A stretch of DNA of 9,157 bases from Candidatus Methanofastidiosia archaeon (GCA_003558335.1 PWMA01000047.1:1-9157); one strand, 5' to 3'. Shown: positions 1-6,783, numbered from the stretch's first letter. Made by a program: numbers and translations. Notes: generated from the letters alone by a model not told the origin.

Positions 1-1456
1 CCGTATAGAGGGCCACTGGGTCTGTTAAAGGGTCTTCGTCTTGCGAAAATGAGTTAATTACTTCCAAGATTCTTTTCGTGTCTTCAATTATACGATTCTT
101 TCGTTCTATTATTTTTTTGTTTTCATTAATTCCAGGTAAACCTTTTAGACAGTTATTTATAACCCCTCTAGCAATTTTTGAACTTTGGATTATTACCTCT
201 GGTGTTGCGACATTGTAAGCTTCAGAGTACCCTACAACGTGAACAATATGCGGTTTTAGATACATACCAATTGTTATAGATGAAGCAAGCTCCCCTTTGG
301 CAATATCTTCATCAACTGAAAGTGAGGCAAGGCCTGTTCTTATCATTCGAAAAATGATAAAATCTTCACTTGATAGATCCGATATAATTTCTAACTTTGC
401 CAACATTTTTGCAATATCCATCTCAAGAGAGATTTCTGGAGGAACGTTTAACATAAACTGCTGAATATAGTGCCGAACTCCTAATTTTTTTGCATTGTAT
501 GTTGCTATATATGCAGAAGCAACTTCAATTGCATCTGTAGTTTTTCTAAGGCCCCATTGGTGAGAATCATTTATTTCGACCGGTACATTATTTTCTGCGT
601 GCCATTTTATAGTTTGCTGATTTTCGCTAATTGCACTAACTAAATCTCTTTTTGACCTTCCATCTAGTTCTGAATACCAAAAAAGAGGTATAGCTCCCCA
701 TGAATTACCTATAGTTTCTTTTAACATACTTGCCCAATTAATCAAATCATTTGTTCCAGCATAGCACCTTAAAAGAGGCATGTTCCCACATCTTGATGAA
801 GTATATATTGCTTCTAGATCCTCTATCCTACGAAGAGGAACTCCTCCACCTCCTTCAAGATCTTTACAAACAGTTTCTTGTTTAAAAAAACATTCTTGTG
901 CTATTTGATCTGGACCTATAGATATAATATCTAAAGCCTTGCTTTCTGCTATTTCTTTAACACCATCAATTGTTTTTGCTAGAGAAGGTAATCCAAAATG
1001 ATGTCTTATTAAAGGATAAGGGTAATATTTTTCTATTCGCGCATAAAGACTTTGAGGATATTCTTCTACACCGTATTCTTCGTTTCTTCCAAGAACTTTA
1101 TCAACTATTTGATCTTCACTTTCAATTCCTCTAAATACTCCTTCGAAGATGCCAACTTCTTCAGCTAATTCACAAACAGCAGGAGTTCCTCCAAAAAAAA
1201 ATTTTGATTTTAATTTATTTTCTTCAATAGAATTCTTTAATTTTTCAAATAAACTTTTAGCATTTTCTGGCTCAAGTCTATAACTTAAGCCCACCATCTC
1301 TGGATTTTCTTCTAAAATGATTTTTATTAACTTGTCTATATCGACACAAACTCCTATAAACTGCGTTTCAATTTTATTTTTATTTAATAAATTACCAAAA
1401 TTATTAATTCCTTGAACATGAATACAGTTTCCTATTGTTGCAAGAATGGCCTTCAT
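1..1456 (-). CDS. GlmS/GlmE-like fused cobalamin-binding mutase homologue (3' end outside window)
   Basis: This gene is missing from simple ORF lists because it runs off the window; 485 codons are visible. Residues 1-125 read as a B12-binding Rossmann domain of the glutamate mutase small-subunit type: TIGNCIHVQG at the DxHxxG position (His13 present, Asp replaced by Cys11), LSYRL near 57-61 and FFFGG at 86-90. From about 150 onward the chain follows, in order and by eye, the large subunit GlmE (a TIM barrel): LDIISIGPDQ, MPLLRCYAGTND, a central segment with SHQW (His299), and the C-terminal helical part ending near DPLTDPVALY. Such enzymes rearrange carbon skeletons with adenosylcobalamin. 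Several glutamate-contacting residues of GlmE seem not to be kept, so the substrate is probably not glutamate. The start ATG overlaps the stop of the upstream dehydrogenase gene (ATGA), so the two are probably translationally coupled. The family call is fairly firm; the reaction is unknown. Confidence 0.75.
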   Translation of the reverse strand, partial: MKAILATIGNCIHVQGINNFGNLLNKNKIETQFIGVCVDIDKLIKIILEENPEMVGLSYRLEPENAKSLFEKLKNSIEENKLKSKFFFGGTPAVCELAEEVGIFEGVFRGIESEDQIVDKVLGRNEEYGVEEYPQSLYARIEKYYPYPLIRHHFGLPSLAKTIDGVKEIAESKALDIISIGPDQIAQECFFKQETVCKDLEGGGGVPLRRIEDLEAIYTSSRCGNMPLLRCYAGTNDLINWASMLKETIGNSWGAIPLFWYSELDGRSKRDLVSAISENQQTIKWHAENNVPVEINDSHQWGLRKTTDAIEVASAYIATYNAKKLGVRHYIQQFMLNVPPEISLEMDIAKMLAKLEIISDLSSEDFIIFRMIRTGLASLSVDEDIAKGELASSITIGMYLKPHIVHVVGYSEAYNVATPEVIIQSSKIARGVINNCLKGLPGINENKKIIERKNRIIEDTKRILEVINSFSQDEDPLTDPVALYT

Positions 1457-2595
1457 ACTATCTCTCCCGCTATTAACCTTTTTATAGTTTTTAAATCAAA
1501 GTTTTTTATGCCCATATGCTCCACAGTTCTACCTTCGCTCCAAAAATCTCTTTCATGTTGAAAAGATGCTAAATTAATGAGAGAATCCATACATTTTGTT
1601 TCTACGCCAAACTTTTCCCCAATTGATGACATAGGAACAAGGCTCATTGGAACATCCTCTAAAATATATCTGTGATGAATAGTCGATGGAGCCATAACTC
1701 CTTTATACGCGGGAGTAGTTTGCACCGCTTCATAAAGATCTACACCTGTTGAGCCATAAGAGAAATAAAGCCAGTCTTTTACAGAAGGTACTACTATCCC
1801 CAAAGCTTCTGCTATTTTAGTTCTTTCTTCATCTACACGTTCTAAGACTTTGGCAACTCCTGGAGAAATCCCTTCAAGATAGTATTCAAAATTACCGTGA
1901 TTTTCTACCCATCCAGTATTTAGTAGCATTACTCCGGGATGAAACATAACCGCAACATTTCCTAAACTTGTGTGAAGAACATCTGATGCAGGCGCAAATT
2001 GAGGAAATGCCGTTCTTAATTTTTTAATAAGTTCTGGATTCTTATAAGACATTACAGAGGACACAGGAACAGATCTCTTTATATCAAAAATTTTTACTTT
2101 ATGAACTCCAAGTTTCCTTGATACAAATAAAAAGGTCTGGGCCTCTGCATAAATAATATCGTCCCTTGCTTTACCTTGTTTTCTAAATAAATTAAACAGT
2201 TCTAAAGCTCCACCTGTTCTACCTGGATTTAATACAATACTCTGCCCTGGTTTAGCATATTTTACCAGTTTTTCTCCTATTTCTCGATGCCCACCAGCGG
2301 GCACTACGACCATTATGATGTCTACGCCCTCTATGGCTTTTTGGAAGTCTTGACTAATTATGTTTAATTCTCCAAATCCTTCTATCTTTCCTTCAACTTC
2401 TATTCCTCCAGCATCTGCCAACGCTTCCATTTTTTTGTTGTCTCTGGTCCATATATTAACTGAAAAACCATAAAGGCCGAGGTATCCAGCCATTGCAAGT
2501 CCGCCGTTTCCTGCCCCTATCACACAAAAAGTAGGTTTATTTCCCCCCGTTTGCTTCATTCTATCAACTATTTCATCCCTTAATTTGTCAGCCAT
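1453..2595 (-). CDS. opine dehydrogenase-family NAD(P)-dependent oxidoreductase
   Basis: A protein of 380 residues, the usual size for the octopine/nopaline/opine dehydrogenase family. An N-terminal Rossmann fold carries GAGNGG at about 27-32. The C-terminal helical domain has the family signature FHPGVMLLNTG (His at about 219), a NFEYYLEGISPGVA stretch, VDEER, and RYILEDVPMSLVP (Asp at about 314); in characterised members a His and an Asp in these motifs take part in catalysis. Known members reductively join an amino acid to a 2-oxo acid, but many homologues have no assigned substrate, and this one cannot be assigned. A GTG nine bases upstream (2602-2604) is in frame, but it lies inside the strong Shine-Dalgarno GGAGGTG (2602-2608), so the ATG at 2595, six bases after that site, is chosen. 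The stop overlaps the next gene by four bases. Confidence 0.88.
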   Translation of the reverse strand: MADKLRDEIVDRMKQTGGNKPTFCVIGAGNGGLAMAGYLGLYGFSVNIWTRDNKKMEALADAGGIEVEGKIEGFGELNIISQDFQKAIEGVDIIMVVVPAGGHREIGEKLVKYAKPGQSIVLNPGRTGGALELFNLFRKQGKARDDIIYAEAQTFLFVSRKLGVHKVKIFDIKRSVPVSSVMSYKNPELIKKLRTAFPQFAPASDVLHTSLGNVAVMFHPGVMLLNTGWVENHGNFEYYLEGISPGVAKVLERVDEERTKIAEALGIVVPSVKDWLYFSYGSTGVDLYEAVQTTPAYKGVMAPSTIHHRYILEDVPMSLVPMSSIGEKFGVETKCMDSLINLASFQHERDFWSEGRTVEHMGIKNFDLKTIKRLIAGEIV

Positions 2596-2601
2596 AATTA
2601 A

Positions 2602-2608
2602 CACCTCC
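2602..2608 (-). promoter_or_regulatory. Shine-Dalgarno GGAGGTG deciding the start of the opine dehydrogenase-like gene
   Basis: A seven-base perfect match to the archaeal anti-SD sits six bases before the ATG at 2595. It contains the GTG that naive ORF calling would use as a start. Confidence 0.85.
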
Positions 2609-2648
2609 AGCGGTCATTGACTGTATATAATATGAATTATATTCTTAA

Positions 2649-2664
2649 TCTATATTTATATAGA
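2649..2664 (-). promoter_or_regulatory. candidate TATA box within a palindrome, opine dehydrogenase operon
   Basis: TCTATAT-TT-ATATAGA is a perfect 7-bp inverted repeat that includes a TATATAAATA-type box on the minus strand. A start of transcription about 25 nt downstream (near 2632) would leave a leader of about 37 nt containing the Shine-Dalgarno. A second TATA-like stretch (2623-2632) is also possible. The palindrome could simply reflect AT-richness. Confidence 0.45.
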
Positions 2665-2667
2665 TAA

Positions 2668-2740
2668 TGGGGCTGCCAGATTTGAACTCAGGGTTTTGGC
2701 TCCCGAAGCCAAAAGGATGGCCAAGCTACCCTACAACCCC
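2668..2740 (-). tRNA. tRNA-Pro (anticodon CGG), unusual T arm
   Basis: The acceptor stem GGGGTTG/CAGCCCC pairs over 7 bp with one G-U, and the discriminator is A. The D arm begins GGGTAGCTTGG. The anticodon stem TTGGC/GCCAA encloses the loop TTCGGGA, giving anticodon CGG, which reads CCG (Pro). No CCA is encoded. The T arm is odd: the motif GTTCAAAT is present, but only four bases (CTGG) lie between the loop and the acceptor strand. Either the T stem is one pair short with mismatches, or the pairing register is shifted with a T-T mismatch. It may be a real but divergent tRNA, a decaying one, or a 1-nt sequence error. Confidence 0.85.
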
Positions 2741-2752
2741 TTCAATCTTAAT

Positions 2753-2768
2753 AAAAAAACTACAAAAA
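2753..2768 (-). terminator. T-tract terminator after the hexuloisomerase gene
   Basis: Two T runs on the minus strand (T5 at 2764-2768 and T7 at 2753-2759) follow the stop at 2776, with no stem. Archaeal transcription commonly ends at such tracts. It lies just before the tRNA-Pro gene, so that tRNA presumably has its own promoter; AATAAAATAA around 2772-2781 is a weak candidate. Confidence 0.4.
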
Positions 2769-2775
2769 CGTTATT

Positions 2776-3357
2776 TTATTCCAAAACTGAGTGCATTTTT
2801 TTAAGATCTTCTTCCTTTCTATTCATTCTTTCCATAAGAGCGCCTATCAATCCTTCAAAAAATAGAAACGTAGAAACTTCAAATAAAGTTCCCAAAGGCG
2901 CAAAGGAAGGCACTTCATTGTGGAAACCTTTTTGAACAAATCTATTAGGGTCTGTCCTATGCTTTGTATTTATAATCAATGACTTTGCAGCCTTTTTTGC
3001 TAGTTTGGAATTTTTGTTTGAGGTAATTACAACAATGTTTCCTTTTATTGATGAAGCTATCTGAGATGCCAAACACACACTTTTTGTTTCCCCTGAATTG
3101 GATATAGCGATAAGTAGATCTCCTTCTTCCATAGAAGGAGTTATAGTTTCTCCTACGACATAAACTTTGAATCCTATTTGCATAAGTCTCATCGCAAACG
3201 CCTTTCCTACAAGACCACTTCTACCTGCACCAACAATGAATATTTTATTTGCTTTTAAAATCTCAGAGATCACTTCTTCTATTGTGTTTTCTTCTATCTC
3301 TTCCATAAATGAGCTTATTTCTGAAATAATATTCCTCACGGAAGTTTTTACATTCAT
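2776..3357 (-). CDS. hxlB: 6-phospho-3-hexuloisomerase (SIS-domain protein)
   Basis: A protein of 193 residues, a typical length for archaeal Phi/HxlB. It is a single SIS (sugar isomerase) domain: IFIVGAGRSGLVGKAFAMRL near 39-58 (phosphosugar-binding loop), the SNSGET motif near 86-91, and the C-terminal FAPLGTLFE signature. It should interconvert D-arabino-hex-3-ulose 6-phosphate and fructose 6-phosphate in the cytoplasm. In archaea lacking an oxidative pentose phosphate pathway, this step and hexulose-phosphate synthase run in reverse to make ribulose 5-phosphate. No synthase (HxlA) gene is in the window. The start ATG overlaps the pyrG stop (ATGA) and has GGGTGA six bases upstream (3364-3369), so it is co-transcribed with pyrG, which fits a role in supplying pentose for nucleotides. 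Confidence 0.9.
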   Translation of the reverse strand: MNVKTSVRNIISEISSFMEEIEENTIEEVISEILKANKIFIVGAGRSGLVGKAFAMRLMQIGFKVYVVGETITPSMEEGDLLIAISNSGETKSVCLASQIASSIKGNIVVITSNKNSKLAKKAAKSLIINTKHRTDPNRFVQKGFHNEVPSFAPLGTLFEVSTFLFFEGLIGALMERMNRKEEDLKKMHSVLE

Positions 3358-4913
3358 TTTCTTTCACCCATTGCTTTAACAAACCCGTAAAACACCGGCG
3401 AGACAGACTCTACTCTTGACTTAAACTCAGGATGAAATTGAGTTCCTATAAAAAAAGGATGATTTCTTATCTCTAAAATTTCCATTAGATTGTTTGAAGT
3501 TTTACCTGAAAATAAAAAATTTTCTCCTGTTTGAAGTATATCGATGTAGTCAAAACTTACTTCGTATCTATGCCTATGTCTTTCGTAAATTTTATCTTTT
3601 TTGTATAATGAATAAATCCTAGAGTTTTTTTCAAGAATTATCTCTGACGCTCCAAGCCTCATAGTTCCTCCCTTATCTGAAATCTTTTTTTGTTCAGGCA
3701 GTAAGTCGATAACAAAATGTTCAGAATTACCAACTTCAGAGGTGTTGGCATCTTTTAGGCCACAAACATTCCTTGCGTATTCTATAACAGCAAGTTGAAA
3801 TCCTAAACATATACCCAGGAAAGGTATTTTGTTTTCTCTAGCATATTTAATTACATTTATTTTTCCTTCAATACCTCTTGATCCAAATCCCCCTGGAACT
3901 AAAATACCGTCAAATTTGTCAAGTTCACCCAACGCCTTTTTACCTTCAAATTTTTCAGCCTCTATCCAATGTAGTTTGGTATTATAACAAGTTTTAAAAG
4001 AGGCATGTTTAATTGCTTGGGAAATACTAAGATAAGAGTCGTGGAGTCCCGCATACTTTCCAACAATCGCTAGATTTACATCTTTTTTATAAGTTTCACA
4101 CAGAGCGGAGTTCCATAATGAAAGATTGGGCTTACCATCAATTTTAAATTGATCTAAAATTTTTTGTCCTATTTTTTCTTCATTAAAAATAAGGGGTATT
4201 TGATGAATATCTTCGACATCAGGAGCACTTATAACATGGTCGACTCTAACATTTGTAAAAAGTGCAATTTTTTCTTTTGAATTTTCACTTAGCTTTTCAC
4301 CACTTCTACAGATGATTATATGAGGACTAATTCCAACCTCTCTCAATGTTTTGACAGAGTGTTGTGTTGGTTTTGTCTTTGGCTCTCCAACGACAGTTAA
4401 GTTGGGCACAAGCGTAACGTGAATAAATACTACATTATCTTCTATAGCAAGCTGCCTTAAAGCTTCAAGAAAGGGCATACTTTCAATATCTCCGACAGTT
4501 CCTCCAACCTCAATAACTGTTACATCATAACCTTTTGAAACACTTCTAATTTGATTTCTTATTTCATCAGTTATATGGGGGATAATTTGAACCGTTTTGC
4601 CAAGGTAGTCTCCCTTTCGTTCCTTATTAATGACTTTAAGGTAAACTTTCCCTGTAGTGATATTATGTGCCTTTGTTAGTTGTATATTCAAAAATCTTTC
4701 ATAATTTCCAAGATCTAAATCTACCTCTCCTCCATCATCCAAAACAAAAACTTCACCATGTTCAAATGGAGACATAGTTCCCGCATCAACATTAACATAT
4801 GGATCTATTTTTACTACAGTAACTTTATGTCCCATCGATTGAATTATTTTTGCTACAGAGGCAGTAGTCACTCCTTTCCCTAGACCAGAAATAACCCCTC
4901 CGGTAACTACCAC
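3354..4913 (-). CDS. pyrG: CTP synthase
   Basis: A full-length CTP synthase: glutamine plus ATP plus UTP gives CTP. The N-terminal synthetase domain (about 1-265) has the P-loop GGVISGLGKG at 5-14, DDGGEVDLDLGNYERFL at 59-75, EVGGTVGDIE near 135-144 and KPTQHSVKTLR near 181-191. The class I glutamine amidotransferase domain (about 280-519) has LVPGGFGSRG, nucleophile Cys369 in LGICLGFQ, and His494/Glu496 in GTQFHPEF. The conventional GTG start at 4913 lacks the three residues (Met-Lys/Arg-Tyr/Phe) that normally precede this N-terminus. Reading up to the ATT at 4922 would supply them (M-R-Y-V-V-V-T-G-G) and places the start at the predicted transcription start, so the true CDS may be 3354-4922. 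No ATG is available in frame before the upstream TAA. It heads an operon with the hexuloisomerase. Confidence 0.97.
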   Translation of the reverse strand: MVVTGGVISGLGKGVTTASVAKIIQSMGHKVTVVKIDPYVNVDAGTMSPFEHGEVFVLDDGGEVDLDLGNYERFLNIQLTKAHNITTGKVYLKVINKERKGDYLGKTVQIIPHITDEIRNQIRSVSKGYDVTVIEVGGTVGDIESMPFLEALRQLAIEDNVVFIHVTLVPNLTVVGEPKTKPTQHSVKTLREVGISPHIIICRSGEKLSENSKEKIALFTNVRVDHVISAPDVEDIHQIPLIFNEEKIGQKILDQFKIDGKPNLSLWNSALCETYKKDVNLAIVGKYAGLHDSYLSISQAIKHASFKTCYNTKLHWIEAEKFEGKKALGELDKFDGILVPGGFGSRGIEGKINVIKYARENKIPFLGICLGFQLAVIEYARNVCGLKDANTSEVGNSEHFVIDLLPEQKKISDKGGTMRLGASEIILEKNSRIYSLYKKDKIYERHRHRYEVSFDYIDILQTGENFLFSGKTSNNLMEILEIRNHPFFIGTQFHPEFKSRVESVSPVFYGFVKAMGERK

Positions 4914-4943
4914 ATATCTAATAATCGTTGTTTCAATTTATTC

Positions 4944-4952
4944 CTTATATAG
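4944..4952 (-). promoter_or_regulatory. TATA box of pyrG operon
   Basis: CTATATAAG on the minus strand is a near-consensus archaeal TATA box. Its centre is about 26 nt upstream of the ATT at 4922, which predicts a leaderless transcript. No Shine-Dalgarno is visible before either candidate start. Confidence 0.7.
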
Positions 4953-4990
4953 GTTATTATGGAGAGTCTACATATTAAATTTAAATTTTT

Positions 4991-5995
4991 TTAGGGAGTG
5001 ATCGTCGTTCCTGCATTTCCATTAAGCGCATCCTCTGTTTTATCTAGAGATGTTATTATGGCTCTCTTTCCCTTAGCTTCTTCAATGAATCTGATACAAG
5101 CTAATACCTTTGGGCCCATGCTCCCTGCAAGGAAATGACCTTCTTTCATATAATTTTTAGCCTCTGCCACAGTCATTTTTCTAACTTGTTTCTGTTCAGA
5201 AGTTCCATAATTCAAATAGGCCGCATCAACATCTGTAAGAACTAAAAAAATATCCGCTTTAACTGCCTCTGCAAGCCTTTCTCCAGCTTTATCTTTATCA
5301 ATTACGCCATCAATTCCTATTAAAATTCCATTTCTGTCTTCTACAACAGGAATTCCACCCCCTCCTGACGCAATAACTATTACCTGGCTATCTACAAGTT
5401 TTTTTATAGCACTGGCTTCAGCCGGCCTTACAGGGTCTGGAGAAGGAACAACTCTTCTATATGGTTTGTTTGCAGTAGGTTTAACTTTTTTAATTACGTG
5501 CCCTTTCATCTTTTTGTCAATATGCTCTTGACCTGGTTTAGGGTCTAATATGTATCCCTTTTCAAAAACTATTTTTTTTGCTTCTTCTTCAGTAAAAAAA
5601 TTACCAACTGGCTTAGAAGGGTCTTTAAAATCAGGATCATCTTTAGATACTACTACCTGAGTAACCACAGTAGCCACAGGCATATCAAGATTATTCTTTT
5701 TTAATATATTTTGAAGAGTCCGTTGTATCATATACCCTATCTGCCCTTGGGTCATTGCACCCACCACATCCATTGGCATAGGCGGAACAACATCTGTACC
5801 TAAATCTTGCTGAACCATCAAATTCCCTGATTGAGGGCCGTTACCATGCGTAATTACAACTTTGTATCCCTCTTTTATTAATTTAAAAATAGATTCGCAA
5901 GCTATTCCGACATTTTTAAATTGCTCCTCATTTGTCCCTATTTCATCAGCCTGTTTTATGGCATTTCCCCCAAGTGCAACAACTATAGTTTCCAT
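4991..5995 (-). CDS. arcC: carbamate kinase
   Basis: A protein of 334 residues in the amino-acid kinase fold, close to the family's usual 310-330. Motifs in order: VVALGGNAI (5-13), THGNGPQSGN (49-58), Lys128 in KPVGNFF, YRRVVPSPDP (179-188), ASGGGGIPV (209-217), VIDKDKAGERLA (231-242), LVLTDVDAAY (251-260), FLAGSMGPKV (288-297) and the terminal AGTTI. The enzyme transfers phosphate reversibly between carbamoyl phosphate and ADP; in archaea it may run either way, making ATP from arginine or agmatine breakdown or making carbamoyl phosphate. No arginine deiminase or ornithine carbamoyltransferase is nearby to say which. It has its own TATA box and lies upstream of pyrG on the same strand, separated by 68-77 nt that hold the pyrG promoter, so a shared pyrimidine role is possible but unproven. 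GTGAT (5999-6003) is a weak Shine-Dalgarno with short spacing. Confidence 0.96.
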   Translation of the reverse strand: METIVVALGGNAIKQADEIGTNEEQFKNVGIACESIFKLIKEGYKVVITHGNGPQSGNLMVQQDLGTDVVPPMPMDVVGAMTQGQIGYMIQRTLQNILKKNNLDMPVATVVTQVVVSKDDPDFKDPSKPVGNFFTEEEAKKIVFEKGYILDPKPGQEHIDKKMKGHVIKKVKPTANKPYRRVVPSPDPVRPAEASAIKKLVDSQVIVIASGGGGIPVVEDRNGILIGIDGVIDKDKAGERLAEAVKADIFLVLTDVDAAYLNYGTSEQKQVRKMTVAEAKNYMKEGHFLAGSMGPKVLACIRFIEEAKGKRAIITSLDKTEDALNGNAGTTITP

Positions 5996-6023
5996 AAGAT
6001 CACTTATTGGATTATTTATATCT

Positions 6024-6034
6024 TATTATATAAA
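6024..6034 (-). promoter_or_regulatory. TATA box of carbamate kinase gene
   Basis: TTTATATAATA on the minus strand predicts a start near 6004 and a leader of about 9 nt holding the GTGAT element. A second box, GATATAAATAA (6012-6022), would give a nearly leaderless message. Confidence 0.55.
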
Positions 6035-6130
6035 TTGAGCATTGTCTTTAAATGTTACTATTTGTCCCTATATATTCTTTGTTAAGTCATTCATTTGTCT
6101 AAATTTCATATAAATAAATAGTTAAAGTAA

Positions 6131-6141
6131 TATATTATATA
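6131..6141 (+). promoter_or_regulatory. TATA-like box for the DUF1622 gene
   Basis: TATATTATATA, with its centre about 22-25 nt before the ATG at 6159. This is compatible with a leaderless transcript. Confidence 0.5.
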
Positions 6142-6155
6142 CCCATAGGGTATAT
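6137..6155. promoter_or_regulatory. perfect palindrome, candidate operator
   Basis: ATATACCC-ATA-GGGTATAT has two perfect 8-bp arms around a 3-nt spacer. It lies between the TATA box and the predicted transcription start of the DUF1622 gene, where a bound dimeric repressor would block initiation. The GC-containing core makes it less likely to be chance AT palindromy. Confidence 0.5.
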
Positions 6156-6158
6156 CAG

Positions 6159-6529
6159 ATGATCAAATTTATTTAGTAATTGGAGAGTATGTAGTTCGTG
6201 TTATTGGAACAATTGGTATACTTGTAATTGTTTATGGCGTCTTATTAACAGTTATTAAACTTATTAAAATTGAGGAAAAAAGGATCAAAAGTAAAGTTTC
6301 TCTAAAAGATAACGATATACTAAGAATAACTCTTGGAAAATATCTATTACTTGGTTTGGAATTTCTTATTGCTGCAGATGTAATAAAAACTATATTGAAG
6401 CCTAGTTTAGAAGAAGTTGCAATTTTGGGGGCAATTGTAGTTATTAGGACAGTAATAAGTTATTTTCTAAATATAGAAACTGAAAAGTGTCAGTTACACC
6501 AAGATGAAGACGCCAAAATCAAAATCTAA
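6159..6529 (+). CDS. DUF1622 family membrane protein, apparent N-terminal frameshift
   Basis: The frame open from 6149 to the TAA at 6527-6529 encodes a clear DUF1622 protein of about 120 residues. An N-terminal hydrophobic helix (VVRVIGTIGILVIVYGVLL) is followed by a charged loop, then ILRITLGKYLLLGLEF, LIAADVIKTILKPS, ILGAIVVIRTVISYFLN and a polar tail; the LEF...AD.I.TI..PS and IRT motifs are those of the family. The function of DUF1622 is unknown. Oddly, this frame has no ATG, GTG or TTG before the middle of the protein. An ATG at 6159 reads M-I-K-F-I and then hits TAG; adding one T in the run ATTT (6171-6174) would give MIKFILVIGEYVVRVIG, a natural start. So this is a sequence error, a recent frameshift, or a non-AUG start (ATA 6152 or ATT 6167). 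Confidence 0.8.
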
Positions 6530-6613
6530 AAGTCATAATTTTGTATTTACCAATTTATATGAGTTCCATTCATTTGCTGTACTATGCAGTAGTCTCATTG
6601 GATGTAATAGCAA

Positions 6614-6754
6614 TTATCTAAAGAAAAAGTAGATAATCAGTATAGCTATAATTATAACCACTATTGGCGCAAATAGAGACCTGAGTATATGGTACAGTAA
6701 ATACGCAATAAGTATTGCGACGATTATGGTAGCCCATAAAGGCAGTGATGACAT
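6614..6754 (-). CDS. 46-residue single- or double-pass membrane peptide
   Basis: A short ORF below usual cut-offs: starts MSSLPLWATIIVAILIAY, has a short polar turn HILRS near 22-26, a second hydrophobic run LFAPIVVIIIAILIIYFFF, and ends in Arg. It may form a helical hairpin or one long bent helix. I do not recognise a family. Support for it being real: a good TATA box (6773-6783) centred about 25 nt before the ATG, which predicts a leaderless mRNA; uninterrupted coding; and an 8-bp inverted repeat overlapping the promoter. There is no Shine-Dalgarno, consistent with leaderless translation. It converges with the DUF1622 gene, 84 bases away. Moderately confident. Confidence 0.6.
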   Translation of the reverse strand: MSSLPLWATIIVAILIAYLLYHILRSLFAPIVVIIIAILIIYFFFR

Positions 6755-6772
6755 ACTATTATATTGTTTTTC

Positions 6773-6783
6773 TTATATTTAAA
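6773..6783 (-). promoter_or_regulatory. TATA box of the 46-residue membrane peptide gene
   Basis: TTTAAATATAA on the minus strand, centred near 6778. Initiation about 25 nt on falls at 6753-6755, on the ATG itself. Confidence 0.55.

Noticed and set aside
2602..2604. GTG as the start of the opine dehydrogenase-like gene
   Set aside because: It lies inside the GGAGGTG ribosome-binding site; the ATG at 2595 has ideal spacing.
2696..2935. Plus-strand ORF across the tRNA-Pro and the end of the hexuloisomerase gene
   Set aside because: It runs through a tRNA gene and antisense to a well-recognised CDS; it is a shadow.
6570..6632. Plus-strand 20-codon ORF (MSSIHLLYY...)
   Set aside because: Too short, no promoter in place, and it partly overlaps the 3' end of the opposite-strand 46-residue peptide gene.
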